64,000 nt of DNA from Maribacter spongiicola (lineage in GTDB: Bacteria > Bacteroidota > Bacteroidia > Flavobacteriales > Flavobacteriaceae). The notes under the pieces are model-generated. The model searched no databases, was not told the DNA's origin, and saw only the letters and a program-made list of their open reading frames with translations. The position numbers and the translations under genes were made by a program. Of this stretch, positions 27,210 through 36,130 are shown piece by piece. The first letter of the stretch is position 1, and every line of letters begins with the position of its first letter. Location of the stretch: the NCBI RefSeq assembly GCF_004364165.1, contig NZ_SOAY01000011.1, positions 372,001 through 436,000 of the forward strand. The letters run 5' to 3'.

Positions 27210-28433
27210 GTGCGCTATTTTAAAACATCGATGCAAGTACTTTTGGCTCTTAGCCTAGGCATTTTTATGCACAGTTGTATTGACCCGTTTGAAATTGAAG
27301 CTACGGAATTTAACAGTGCTTTGGTGGTAGAAGGTACCATTACTAACCAATATAAAACTCAACGTATTTTGGTTTCAAGGACATTTCCGTTAGATACGGT
27401 TTTAATGTCTGGGGTGAGCAGGGCAAAAGTTGAAGTAAAGGATAGTAATGGTAATTTATATGAATTTAAAGAATCTTCTGCAGGTGTTTATACTTCTAAA
27501 GAGCCCTTTACGGTTGTTTTTGGACATACATATGTGTTAACAATACAGTCAAATGATGGGAAAACATATGTGTCTGAAGATACTGCAGTGCCTGCAACTA
27601 GTTCTATCGATAATTTATATGCTGAAAGAAATTTCAAGGACGATGGCGCCGAAGAAGGTATGTTTATTTATTTAGATAGTTATGATGCTACTGGTGAATC
27701 TAAATATTATAGATACGAATATGATGAAACTTATAAAATTATTGCACCATTTTATAGTTTCGCAGATGCCTATGTAGTTTCCCGAACGCCTAATCCTGCA
27801 GTAGACATAAGAGTAAGAACAAAAGAAGAGCGGGTTTGTTATAAAACAGTTTCTTCAAATACCATAATACAAGAAAATACTACAAACCTAAGTGAAGACA
27901 AAGTCAATAAATTTCCAATAAGGTTTATTAATAGAGATAATTTCATTCTGTCGCATAGGTACAGTGTATTAGTTAGACAATATGTGCAAAACAGAGCTGC
28001 ATTTGCCTATTATAAGACTTTAGAAACATTATCTGGTACTGAGAGCCTTTTTTCGCAAATACAGACAGGTTTATTAGAAGGCAATATAAAAGCTCTGACA
28101 GATGAAGAAAATGTAATTGGTTTTTTTCAAGTAAGTACGGTTTCAGAAAAACGGCTGTTTTTTAATTATACAGATTTTTTTCCTAATGAAGAATTACCAA
28201 ATTTTGTAAGCGATTGCCCAATAGTATCACCGCCAATAGTGGTAGAGGGGGGCGCCACTCCATTACTTGATGCTATTGAAAATAATTTGTTAAAGTATTA
28301 TGGTGAATATACACCACCACAAGATGGCTTAATACAGACACAGCCCCATGGGCCATATGACATGGTGTATACCGTTTGTGGAGATTGTACAGTTTTAGGT
28401 AGTAATGTAGTGCCCGATTTTTGGATAGAATAA
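27210..28433 (+). CDS. DUF4249-family outer-membrane lipoprotein (copy 2)
   Basis: This is a 407-residue paralogue of the upstream protein. The start codon is GTG at 27210. MRYFKTSMQVLLALSLGIF leads to the lipobox MHSC, and IDPFEIEATEF is nearly identical to copy 1 after the cysteine. Conserved blocks include VVEGTITNQYKTQRILVSRTF, ERNFKDDGAEEGMF and the C-terminal VVPDFWIE. The two copies have diverged most in loops and near the C-terminus, which suggests different ligands for a shared receptor. Its stop lies 11 bp before the start of the next gene. Confidence 0.87.
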   Translation: MRYFKTSMQVLLALSLGIFMHSCIDPFEIEATEFNSALVVEGTITNQYKTQRILVSRTFPLDTVLMSGVSRAKVEVKDSNGNLYEFKESSAGVYTSKEPFTVVFGHTYVLTIQSNDGKTYVSEDTAVPATSSIDNLYAERNFKDDGAEEGMFIYLDSYDATGESKYYRYEYDETYKIIAPFYSFADAYVVSRTPNPAVDIRVRTKEERVCYKTVSSNTIIQENTTNLSEDKVNKFPIRFINRDNFILSHRYSVLVRQYVQNRAAFAYYKTLETLSGTESLFSQIQTGLLEGNIKALTDEENVIGFFQVSTVSEKRLFFNYTDFFPNEELPNFVSDCPIVSPPIVVEGGATPLLDAIENNLLKYYGEYTPPQDGLIQTQPHGPYDMVYTVCGDCTVLGSNVVPDFWIE

Positions 28434-28444
28434 AAAAGTTAGAT

Positions 28445-30199
28445 ATGAAAAAGAATTTTAATTATATTTTATTGTTAGTAGCTCAATTTGCACTGTTACA
28501 AATTAGCGCACAAGGTACTACTGCTAGCTTTGTAGAATCGGATAAGTTAGTTCCAAACCAAGAACAAGTATTTGTACATGCTAATTCTACATTGGCCTTT
28601 GTGGGGGAGTATATTTATTACTCCATTTATTGCTTAAAAGATAATACTGGGGTACTTAGCGATGTTAGTAAAATCGCCTATTTAAAACTTGTCAACGAAA
28701 ACCAAGAGATTGTTTTAAACCAAAAAATAAAGTTGATTAATGGTAAGGGGAATAGCAACTTTTTTATACCCTCAACCGTACCTTCAGGAAATTATAAGTT
28801 AATAGCCTATACTCAGTGGATGCTTAATAATGGGCATAATTATTTTTATAATATTGATATCACAGTGCTGAATCCATATACAAGTGACCAAGCTGTATTT
28901 AGAGACAAGAGCACTAATTTATCAGAAAACTCCGGTAATTTGCCGAAACAAAATACACGTAATGCAATTGGTAATGCACCTTTGAAACTAGAGTTAGATA
29001 AAACTATTTTTCCAACGCGTCAACCTATAGATTTGACTATTGAATCGACATCTTCAACTGGTCTAGGAAGTTACTCTATTTCAGTTCGCAAATTAGATGA
29101 GTTGGATACGAAGAAGAGTGTGACTACTGTCGATTATAAGAAAGTATATCCGAAAAAAAATAAAATTGAAACTATTATTTTACCAGAATTAAGGGGAGAG
29201 TTATTTGTTGGTGAATTATCGAGTACTAGTGATTCAATATCAGTACAGAATAAAATTGTGGGTCTTTCATTTCCAGGAGAGGATTATCTTTTTAAAATAG
29301 CAACAACAAATAAGGATGGGCGTTTTTATACCAGTGTTGATGAAGATTATTCTACCGAAGATGTTTATGTTCAGGTAATTGACGAAACACCTGAGAATTA
29401 CGAAATCGGACTGCAATCAGAAACTGATCTTAATTTATCGAATTTAAAATTTGATAAATTTAATATCAATAGAGATATGGAAACTATAATTCAAGAACGG
29501 AGTATCTTCAACCAAATAGAGAATGCATATTATAGTAGTAAGCCAGATACTATACTAATTGGTAAACCTAATAAAAGGTTTTATGGTGAGGGTACAATGA
29601 ATTACATGCTTGATGAGTATACAAGGTTCTCTTCAATTAAGGAAACTTTCGTAGAGGTGGTCGAACATGTTTGGATTCAACAAAATAAAAAAGGCAAAAG
29701 TGAATTTCATGTACGTCCAATTTTACCATATATGGAGTCAGGTAAATTGCCTTTGGTTTTTATAGATGGCATTTTAGTTCAAGATCATGATAGACTAATT
29801 AATCTTTCTTCTGCTCAGGTACAATCTATAAATATTTCAAGAAATCAACATTTTTATGGAACCAAGGCCTTTCAGGGTGTGGTAGACGTAATGACATTTA
29901 AAACAAATTATTTTGAGAATTATTATAACTCAGATATGTTGACTCAAAAATTATTTAAGCCTAGAGAGAATAAAAATTACTATCAACAAACTTATGATGG
30001 CAGTTTTTCTGAAAAATATGCACGTTTACCAGATTTTAGATATCAGTTAATTTGGTTGCCATCTTTTAATATGACCGAAAATGAGGAGCATATCGAATTT
30101 TACACTTCTGATATCACTGGTGAATTTGAGGTTTCTTTAGAAGGTTTTACAGACCAAGGTATTCCTGTTTCTTTAAAAAAGAAATTCATGGTTAAATAG
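28445..30199 (+). CDS. Exported protein with macroglobulin-like and TonB Plug-like segments
   Basis: This is a 584-residue exported protein. I start it at the ATG at 28445, since MKKNFNYILLLVAQFALLQISA is a good signal peptide; a frame opening at 28421 would overlap the previous gene. The N-terminal about 130 residues resemble an MG2-like beta-sandwich (VFVHANSTLAFVGEYIYYSIYCL, PSGNYKLIAYTQWML). Residues about 435-500 look like an isolated TonB-receptor Plug core (PLVFIDGILVQDHDRLINLS and YGTKAFQGVVDVMTF), with no beta-barrel after it. It closes the TonB/DUF4249 cluster and probably works with it. Function is unknown. Confidence 0.8.
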   Translation: MKKNFNYILLLVAQFALLQISAQGTTASFVESDKLVPNQEQVFVHANSTLAFVGEYIYYSIYCLKDNTGVLSDVSKIAYLKLVNENQEIVLNQKIKLINGKGNSNFFIPSTVPSGNYKLIAYTQWMLNNGHNYFYNIDITVLNPYTSDQAVFRDKSTNLSENSGNLPKQNTRNAIGNAPLKLELDKTIFPTRQPIDLTIESTSSTGLGSYSISVRKLDELDTKKSVTTVDYKKVYPKKNKIETIILPELRGELFVGELSSTSDSISVQNKIVGLSFPGEDYLFKIATTNKDGRFYTSVDEDYSTEDVYVQVIDETPENYEIGLQSETDLNLSNLKFDKFNINRDMETIIQERSIFNQIENAYYSSKPDTILIGKPNKRFYGEGTMNYMLDEYTRFSSIKETFVEVVEHVWIQQNKKGKSEFHVRPILPYMESGKLPLVFIDGILVQDHDRLINLSSAQVQSINISRNQHFYGTKAFQGVVDVMTFKTNYFENYYNSDMLTQKLFKPRENKNYYQQTYDGSFSEKYARLPDFRYQLIWLPSFNMTENEEHIEFYTSDITGEFEVSLEGFTDQGIPVSLKKKFMVK

Positions 30200-30236
30200 T
30201 ATGGTTTAAACCTTTGCAATAAAAGCGTTACATTTA

Positions 30237-30253
30237 AAAACCTAAAAGGTTTT
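30237..30253 (+). other. Short hairpin just upstream of comM
   Basis: AAAACCT (30237-30243) and AGGTTTT (30247-30253) pair around AAA and end 3 bp before the comM ATG. It could be a weak terminator for the upstream operon or could limit comM translation. Confidence 0.4.
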
Positions 30254-30256
30254 AGA

Positions 30257-31108
30257 ATGCTTACAAAAGTTTATGGGAGTGCAGTATTTGGTGTTGAAGC
30301 CACAACAATAATTGTAGAAGTAAATATCGACAAGGGAATTGGTTATCATTTAGTAGGGTTGCCCGATAATGCCATTAAAGAAAGTAATTATAGAATAGCT
30401 GCCGCATTACAGAATAATGGCTATAAAATTCCAGGTAAAAAAATCACTATAAATATGGCGCCTGCAGATCTTCGAAAAGAGGGTTCTGCGTATGATCTTA
30501 CCTTGGCTATCGGAATTTTGGCTGCATCTAGTCAAATTAAATCTGAAGATATTGAGAAGTATATCATCATGGGCGAATTGTCTTTAGATGGTAGTTTGCA
30601 GCCAATAACAGGAGCATTGCCTATTGCTATAAAAGCACAACAAGAAGGGTTTGCCGGATTCATTTTGCCTACTGCAAATGCAAAAGAAGCTGCTATTGTT
30701 GGAGATTTGAAAGTATACGGCATAGATAATATTAAACAGGTTTTAGATTTCTTTGATCAAGGTATTCCGCTTGAGCAGACTATAATTGATACAAGAGAAG
30801 AATTTTATAAGAATTTAGATTTTCCAGAATTTGATTTCTCTGATGTTAAAGGACAAGAAAGTATTAAACGCTGTATGGAGATTGCCGCAGCAGGCGGACA
30901 TAATATCATTTTAATTGGTCCGCCAGGCGCAGGTAAAACCATGTTGGCGAAGCGATTACCTTCTATTTTACCACCAATGACTTTGCATGAAGCTTTAGAA
31001 ACTACTAAAATACATAGCGTAGTTGGCAAAATTAAGAATATGGGTTTAATGAGTCAACGACCATTTAGAAGTCCCCACCACACAATTTCCGATGTTATAT
31101 TATTGTAA
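30257..31108 (+). pseudogene. comM: comM (yifB), 5' half, interrupted by the mobile element
   Basis: The first 280 codons of a ComM/YifB-type AAA+ helicase (Mg-chelatase-like), which drives branch migration when single-stranded DNA integrates during natural transformation. The N-terminal ChlI-like domain (KVYGSAVFGVEATTIIVEV, AAALQNNGYKIPGKKITIN) is complete, and Walker A IGPPGAGKTMLAKRLPS lies near residue 220. The host frame ends at FRSPHHTISDV. The last codons (ATA TTA TTG TAA) come from the inserted element. Walker B, sensors and the C-terminal domain lie 12.3 kb away, so this fragment cannot be an active ATPase. Joining at GATGTT gives 511 codons, the normal length. Confidence 0.95.
31075..31096. 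other. Left attachment junction (host half of attB plus core)
   Basis: The host arm CCACCAC (31075-31081) is followed by nine bases and the core GATGTT (31091-31096), where comM sequence ends and element sequence begins. The same core recurs at the right end, at 43402-43407. Confidence 0.8.
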
Positions 31109-31142
31109 TGTGATATAATCCAATTTATATTATATTTGGAGT

Positions 31143-32936
31143 ATGATAGGTATATATACAAGGCTTTCCGTAGAGGATGATATTAGTACATCGATTGAAA
31201 ACCAAATCAATGAGGGCAAGGTTTTTGCAAAGAATCGTAAATATGAAATTTATAATGAGGGTGAGGGCATAAGTGGTCGAGCAGATATAAAAGATAGACC
31301 CGTACTTGATAAACTTATGCGAGATATTGCCACCGATAAAATTAATATAGTTTGGTTCAGGAATCAAAATAGGTTAGAGCGAAATAGTGAAACTTTCATT
31401 GCATTTTCTTCTTTAGCTAAACGAAAAAAGATTGAAGTTTATTTCAATGATAAACAAATGGATTGGAACGACCCGACCAATTATTTACAGTCCTCAATTC
31501 TTACTGCCATTAATAGTTATCAAGCTGAATTACAAAGTTACCAAACAAAGAAAGTTTTACTTAATAGAGTTTTGGAGGGCAAAGCACATGGTAAGAGTAC
31601 CCCGTTAGGTTATACCAAAGATGATGAGGGCTATTTAATAATTAATAATGAAGAAAAGCCCATTGTCGAAAAGATATATGAAATGTGCTTAGAGGGTAAC
31701 GGTTCTACAACTATTAAGCATTGGTTGAACGATAACAATATACCAACTAGGTACAGTAAAAGAGATGGTACATTTAAAATCAAGAATGCAAATACTGGTA
31801 AGATAACCCACAAGAAAAAAAGTGATGTTATCTGGTCGGATAAACAAGTACAGGATATTTTAAAAAATCCAATGTATAAGGGTAAAAGAAGGTGGAAAGA
31901 TAAGTTGATTGATTGCCCTAAAATATTCAATGAGTTTTATTGGGAAAAGGTACAGGTGCAGTATGAGAAAAATAAAGATTCAAATAATACAGGAAAGAAG
32001 GTAGACCACTTGTATTTGTTGAAGGGTTTGTTAGAATGTGGTGAATGTGGACGTAATTATTACGGGCGTACCAGAATAAGTAAAAAAGATAATTACTACA
32101 TGTGTTCCTCTAAAAGGTACAAGCAAGAAAAATGTACCAATAGGAGCATTAACATTGATGTACTGGAAAGTTTTGTATGGACTACCATCTTTGAAAATAG
32201 AACCATATTTCAAAAGGTACAAACAGCCTTTAAAGATGGTGGACTGGATAAAAAGAAGGTTGAGTTAGAAAACAAGATTAAAGACTATCAGAAGACCTTA
32301 AAAGCCCTCGATAAAGAGTATAAGAAATCTATAGATTTAGTAGTTAGGGGTGTGGTAGAAGAAAGTGATATTACAGAAACTAAAAATAGGGTAGTTAGGG
32401 AAACCAATAAGATAAATGAACATCTTACCAATGATGAGAACGAACTAAAGAGCCTAGTCAATGAAACATTTATATTAACTCAAATAAAACATGACTTAGA
32501 TTTTGGTGTTCAAACAGGTATCGACTGGGGTATAATTAACGAGATTGTCGGAAACGGGCAATTTGAAGATATTACAGACCTAAAAAGGAGAAAGTTGGCA
32601 AAAGATAGATACGACCAGTTAAACAAAGATGTTATTGATAATAGAGAAAAATCCGCAATTGTTGAACATACCCCATACAACAAGAAGAAAGAAGTATTAA
32701 CCAAGTACCTAAAGAGAATATATATACAATACGATAAGGAAAGTAAGATATACACCTTAAAAATTGATTACGACCTACCAATTGAAGATGAGAGCTATTA
32801 TATAGATAGTAACTACATAGCAGCGTATGCCCCACAACAACAAAAGATAGTGGACTGGCATTTTATAGGTAGACACTTTACCAATGAAAAGATTGAAGAT
32901 ACATACAATCAGCTCAAAAATTACGTAAGTAACTGA
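31143..32936 (+). CDS. Large serine recombinase (integrase)
   Basis: This 597-residue site-specific recombinase is probably responsible for integration into comM. The N-terminal resolvase domain (about 1-150) begins MIGIYTRLS with catalytic Ser9, and WFRNQNRLERN holds the conserved arginines. A Recombinase domain follows (about 160-270: GYTKDDEGYLIINNEEKPIVEKIYEMC). The zinc ribbon has Cys299, Cys302, Cys321 and a fourth Cys near 331. A coiled coil spans about 360-450. Layout and length are standard for phiC31/TP901-type integrases. The gene lies next to the left junction, the usual place. No recombination directionality factor is recognised. Confidence 0.93.
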   Translation: MIGIYTRLSVEDDISTSIENQINEGKVFAKNRKYEIYNEGEGISGRADIKDRPVLDKLMRDIATDKINIVWFRNQNRLERNSETFIAFSSLAKRKKIEVYFNDKQMDWNDPTNYLQSSILTAINSYQAELQSYQTKKVLLNRVLEGKAHGKSTPLGYTKDDEGYLIINNEEKPIVEKIYEMCLEGNGSTTIKHWLNDNNIPTRYSKRDGTFKIKNANTGKITHKKKSDVIWSDKQVQDILKNPMYKGKRRWKDKLIDCPKIFNEFYWEKVQVQYEKNKDSNNTGKKVDHLYLLKGLLECGECGRNYYGRTRISKKDNYYMCSSKRYKQEKCTNRSINIDVLESFVWTTIFENRTIFQKVQTAFKDGGLDKKKVELENKIKDYQKTLKALDKEYKKSIDLVVRGVVEESDITETKNRVVRETNKINEHLTNDENELKSLVNETFILTQIKHDLDFGVQTGIDWGIINEIVGNGQFEDITDLKRRKLAKDRYDQLNKDVIDNREKSAIVEHTPYNKKKEVLTKYLKRIYIQYDKESKIYTLKIDYDLPIEDESYYIDSNYIAAYAPQQQKIVDWHFIGRHFTNEKIEDTYNQLKNYVSN

Positions 32937-33145
32937 TATTAAGTTATTTGTATTTACTAGGGTAGGGTCTCCATTAGTTTATATGACATACTTTCTATTG
33001 TCGAACCCACTTTATAAGGTATTTGTCGGGGGCTTTACCAATGAAAACAGGTATTCGCACCACCTTCACACCCTCTTGTTGATAAGAAAAATGACCTCAT
33101 GCCAACATCCTTACACGTACACGGTAAATAAGACTTTTTGGATAT

Positions 33146-33421
33146 TTAAGTAAAGTGAAGGAAGCACAGACCTAATAAGCTAAAGACTGTCAACCATAGC
33201 CCTATTTTACCAATACTTTTCCATAAAGTCCATTTAGAGCCTAAGCTCCTAGATTCTTTATAACTTTCAAATTCCATGTTACCACTTGAATTTCGTCGGT
33301 TGAACATTTCTTCTTCTGACTTGTAATTATATCTTCCTCCAATTACAAAAAGAGGAAATCCAATAAAAAATGCAATGCTGAAAATTCCATGACCTACAAA
33401 AAAATCCCAAATAACTCCCAT
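33146..33421 (-). CDS. Small two-TM protein of unknown function
   Basis: This is a 91-residue protein with a hydrophobic segment at residues 8-28, a charged middle and a second segment near the C-terminus (IGLWLTVFSLLGLCFL). The middle contains MFNRRNSSGNMEFESY. Its layout (TM, a Gly/aromatic-Ser-Tyr central motif, TM) resembles the 34309, 34720 and 34970 loci, suggesting a divergent family. I recall similar small proteins in Bacteroidota, often with misleading transporter annotations, but know no function. It is leftward, between the integrase and resolvase genes. Confidence 0.6.
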   Translation of the reverse strand: MGVIWDFFVGHGIFSIAFFIGFPLFVIGGRYNYKSEEEMFNRRNSSGNMEFESYKESRSLGSKWTLWKSIGKIGLWLTVFSLLGLCFLHFT

Positions 33422-33556
33422 AAATTAATTTTTTGTGTTGAGCGAACAATTTAAAAAAAAATTAAAAGCTAAATGTAATTTGTTGAAAATTTGTTGATTA
33501 AGTAAGGGAATAGTACTAAGAATACCTTTAATCGAATATAATTACAAAACAACAAC

Positions 33557-33600
33557 GAACGTTCTAGTAATGTAAAATATAGTTCTATCTTAGCTATATG
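33557..33600. promoter_or_regulatory. Palindromes upstream of the resolvase gene
   Basis: GAACGTTC (33557-33564) is a perfect palindrome. ATATAG (33577-33582) and CTATAT (33594-33599) are inverted arms running into the start codon. They are candidate resolvase-binding or autoregulatory sites, by position only. Confidence 0.35.
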
Positions 33601-34236
33601 CAATACATAACCTACTACAGAGTATCGACCAAGAAACAGGATTTAGGCTTAGAAGCCCAACAAACGATTATCAGAAATTACTTAAAAGATGATGATGAGG
33701 TACTGGCATCTTATAGCGAGAAGGAAACTGGTACTAAGAAAAGGGTACAGTTGGAATTGGAAAAGGCTATAGAACATTGTAAGCAAACTGGTAGTACTCT
33801 TTTAATTGCCAAATTGGATAGGTTAGCCCGTAACGTGTCGTTTATATCCACTCTAATGGACAGTAATGTTGAATTTAAGGCATTGGATATGCCACACGCT
33901 AATAAATTAACTATACACATCTTTGCAGCTATTGCGGAACATGAAGCCGAACTAATAAGCCAAAGAACCAAAGCAGCTTTACAGGAACTTAAAAAGAAAG
34001 GTGTTGTACTGGGTAAGCCCGAAAACTTTAATCAAGTTGGCAGGGATAAAGGGGTACGGACTAATAAGGCTAAGGCATCCAACAATGAGAACAACCGAAA
34101 GGCTAAGGCGTATATCAAATCTTTACTTGTACAGGGGCTAAATCATTCGCAGATAGCAAAAGAACTCAATACAAATGGATTTACTACAAGTAGGGGTAAG
34201 AGGTTTCAAGCCGTACAGGTGCAGAGGTTGAGCTAA
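33598..34236 (+). CDS. Small serine recombinase (resolvase/invertase family)
   Basis: This is a 212-residue serine recombinase. MQYITYYRVSTKKQDLGLEAQ carries catalytic Ser10, and LLIAKLDRLARNVSF is the conserved arginine block. The dimerisation helix (KLTIHIFAAIAEHEAELISQRTKAAL) is followed by a C-terminal helix-turn-helix (GLNHSQIAKELNTNGFTTSRGK). The size is that of DNA invertases and resolvases rather than integrases. It could resolve element multimers, invert a promoter or act on another site. Palindromes lie directly upstream. It is distinct from the large recombinase at the left end. Confidence 0.93.
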   Translation: MQYITYYRVSTKKQDLGLEAQQTIIRNYLKDDDEVLASYSEKETGTKKRVQLELEKAIEHCKQTGSTLLIAKLDRLARNVSFISTLMDSNVEFKALDMPHANKLTIHIFAAIAEHEAELISQRTKAALQELKKKGVVLGKPENFNQVGRDKGVRTNKAKASNNENNRKAKAYIKSLLVQGLNHSQIAKELNTNGFTTSRGKRFQAVQVQRLS

Positions 34237-34308
34237 TAAATGAATTCTCTACTTCTATTTTATTATAATTTAACTTAAATTGTAAGAATAATATAATTCA
34301 GGATAAGA

Positions 34309-34548
34309 ATGAATACAAATGGATGGTTGGGAGTTGTTTTAGCAGTCACTGGTTTAGCTTTTGTAATTTTAAAAAAGAATTACGAGTTCAAAAATAGAAC
34401 GGATAGTGGTGTTGTTCAGTATACAAGTTCTTTTGTTGCCTTTTTGTGGTACTTGTTAGGGATGTTGGGTGGATTTATGTTTATTGCTGGTTTAGTTATG
34501 GCTATTTTTAATTTTGGTTTGAGTGGTAGCAGATTAAGATACTGGTAA
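34309..34548 (+). CDS. Small two-TM protein of unknown function
   Basis: This is a 79-residue protein with two hydrophobic helices (about 5-22 and 42-68) around KKNYEFKNRTDSGVVQYTSS. The next 400 bp contain a frameshifted copy (34720) with the matching segment YNYEFKNRT, so this is a duplicated gene. Short length, an ATG start, codon use like its surroundings and the existence of a paralogue support it as real. No function is known. It resembles the leftward genes at 33146 and 34970 in layout. Confidence 0.6.
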   Translation: MNTNGWLGVVLAVTGLAFVILKKNYEFKNRTDSGVVQYTSSFVAFLWYLLGMLGGFMFIAGLVMAIFNFGLSGSRLRYW

Positions 34549-34719
34549 AAGGAGTAGTTACTAATAATTTTTTCATAAACTAAACTATTTAGATGCCAAC
34601 ATTAGTTACCGAACTAAAGGAAGGAGCTGTGTACATATGAAAGGAAACTTAGTTAAACAATGTCAGACTAGGAACTGTAATGAAGGTTAAAGGATTAATT
34701 AATTTTAAAGTTGTTTAGA

Positions 34720-34945
34720 ATGAGTAAATATACTTATGGTTGGTTAGGCTTAGTGGTAGGTATTGTTGGAATTATTATCCTAATAATTAAATACAATTAC
34801 GAATTTAAAAATCGTACTAGTGGGGGGTGTTAGGTTTAATAGTTTTTTTTAGTTCTTTTCTTTCATATTTTATAGGTGGAGTTGGATTATCCTAACTGTA
34901 GGTGGTGTGCTTATGGGAATATTTATCTTTTCATTTGGTAAATGA
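34720..34945 (+). pseudogene. Frameshifted paralogue of the 34309 small membrane protein
   Basis: The ATG at 34720 reads GWLGLVVGIVGIIILI, then YNYEFKNRTSGG, and stops at a TAG after a run of six G. One base shift restores GVLGLIVFFSSFLSYFIGG, and a second near 34888 restores ILTVGGVLMGIFIFSFGK up to TGA at 34943-34945. The three pieces together align with the 79-residue protein at 34309. The first shift is at a homopolymer, so phase variation or a sequencing error there should also be considered. As read, the copy is broken twice. Confidence 0.65.
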
Positions 34946-34969
34946 TATATAAATAATCTTTAAATTTTT

Positions 34970-35236
34970 TTATAAAACAATGCCGAGAACCCAATAAAAG
35001 ACTAACATACTAAATAATATAAATACTACTCCAACCATACCTAAACAACCATACCTTTTTTCTTTTCTTTCCCTCTTTAATTTATTGTCGTAAGTTTCAT
35101 ATGCATTGACCCCAGGATTGTCATGTAATTTTTTTTTACGTTTATAATCAGCTTTTCTGCTCTTGTTAAACAGAAGTAAGCCAATTATGAAAAAAACTAT
35201 ACAAATTGCAAATAGTATAGGTTTATACTTTACCAT
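34970..35236 (-). CDS. Small two-TM protein of unknown function
   Basis: This is an 88-residue protein with a first helix at residues 6-24 (ILFAICIVFFIIGLLLF), a strongly basic middle (KADYKRKKKLHDNPGVNAYETYDNKLKRERKEKRY) and a second helix at residues 66-86. The central GVNAYETY recalls GVVQYTSS in the 34309 protein and NMEFESYK in the 33146 protein. It is leftward and convergent with the frameshifted copy. The basic loop suggests cytoplasmic exposure of the middle. No function can be named. Confidence 0.6.
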   Translation of the reverse strand: MVKYKPILFAICIVFFIIGLLLFNKSRKADYKRKKKLHDNPGVNAYETYDNKLKRERKEKRYGCLGMVGVVFILFSMLVFYWVLGIVL

Positions 35237-35443
35237 AAAATTATTGTGTTTAATTTATATTGGTACTAATATACTAATTTTAAGAAATAATAAATTCGCT
35301 TGTTGTGGTTATCAAAGGCACTACCAACCAAACTACAGCGAACAATAACCATTCATACCAAACCATAGAGCGTTTATACATGAATTTTGGTTAAGGGAAT
35401 TATCATTATCGGTTTCTAGATTTTTTAAAATTTCAACCTAAAC

Positions 35444-36049
35444 TTATGGTTCACTATCTTCAATTTTTGGTTTACTTTTTTCTTCCTTTTCCTTCTGCTT
35501 CTTTATTTTTTCTGCTTCCTTGACTAATTCTAAAAAAGTTTCACCTTTATACTTAGTTTCTGCATCAATATAAATTTGATTTTTGTGATACCATAGGAAG
35601 AATCCTATATTCATCATAATTAAACCAAATAGAAACAGAATTTTCATTTCCCATGAATCAGAACTATTAATTAAGTACTCAATTTTATTCTTTTCTTTCT
35701 CTAGTTTATATTGCACATTATCGGCTTCAACTTTTTCTATGGCTAATTCAGCTTGTCGCAACGATTTTATAATTTCTTTTAGCTCTGTTGAATCTTTGGC
35801 GGAAATAATTACATTTATAGAATCAGTATTACGTTCTATATGGTACTTTTCTAGAAGTTGGTTATACTCTTCCCAAACTTTATCGTACCTTCTATTGAAG
35901 TTAGAGTTTTCATGATTGTATTGAATTATTAAGTCATTGGCATTGCTTCTTAAAGAAGTGATTAAATAAAGCGAAAACACAAAAATAATTAAACCGAAAA
36001 TAGCCATGAACTTGTAGAGGTTATCGGTAGGAAGGTTAGGTACATTCAT
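35444..36049 (-). CDS. Membrane-anchored coiled-coil protein of unknown function
   Basis: This is a 201-residue protein. A hydrophobic helix at residues 14-30 (IFGLIIFVFSLYLITSL) is followed by a long charged heptad-rich region (about 35-130, for example IKSLRQAELAIEKVEADNVQYKLEKEKNKIEY). A second helix (about 137-157) and a Lys/Glu-rich tail complete it. The layout of two membrane segments enclosing a coiled coil suggests an oligomerising inner-membrane protein. I recognise no family. It lies leftward upstream of 34970 with a 207 bp gap in which I see no further gene. Confidence 0.65.
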   Translation of the reverse strand: MNVPNLPTDNLYKFMAIFGLIIFVFSLYLITSLRSNANDLIIQYNHENSNFNRRYDKVWEEYNQLLEKYHIERNTDSINVIISAKDSTELKEIIKSLRQAELAIEKVEADNVQYKLEKEKNKIEYLINSSDSWEMKILFLFGLIMMNIGFFLWYHKNQIYIDAETKYKGETFLELVKEAEKIKKQKEKEEKSKPKIEDSEP

Positions 36050-36130
36050 ATTATAAAGCTATCTAAAGTTCTGGTTGACAGTGGATAAATTGAATTTTGG
36101 TTATTCACATAAGTATCAACAATATATTAA

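Noticed and set aside
30257-31108. Treating the left comM piece as a complete short gene
   Set aside because: It lacks Walker B and all C-terminal parts, which are found in the correct frame at the other end of the element.
34604-34640. Tiny frame near 34.6 kb (about 15 codons) as a leader peptide
   Set aside because: No amino-acid bias, no terminator and no downstream operon to regulate.
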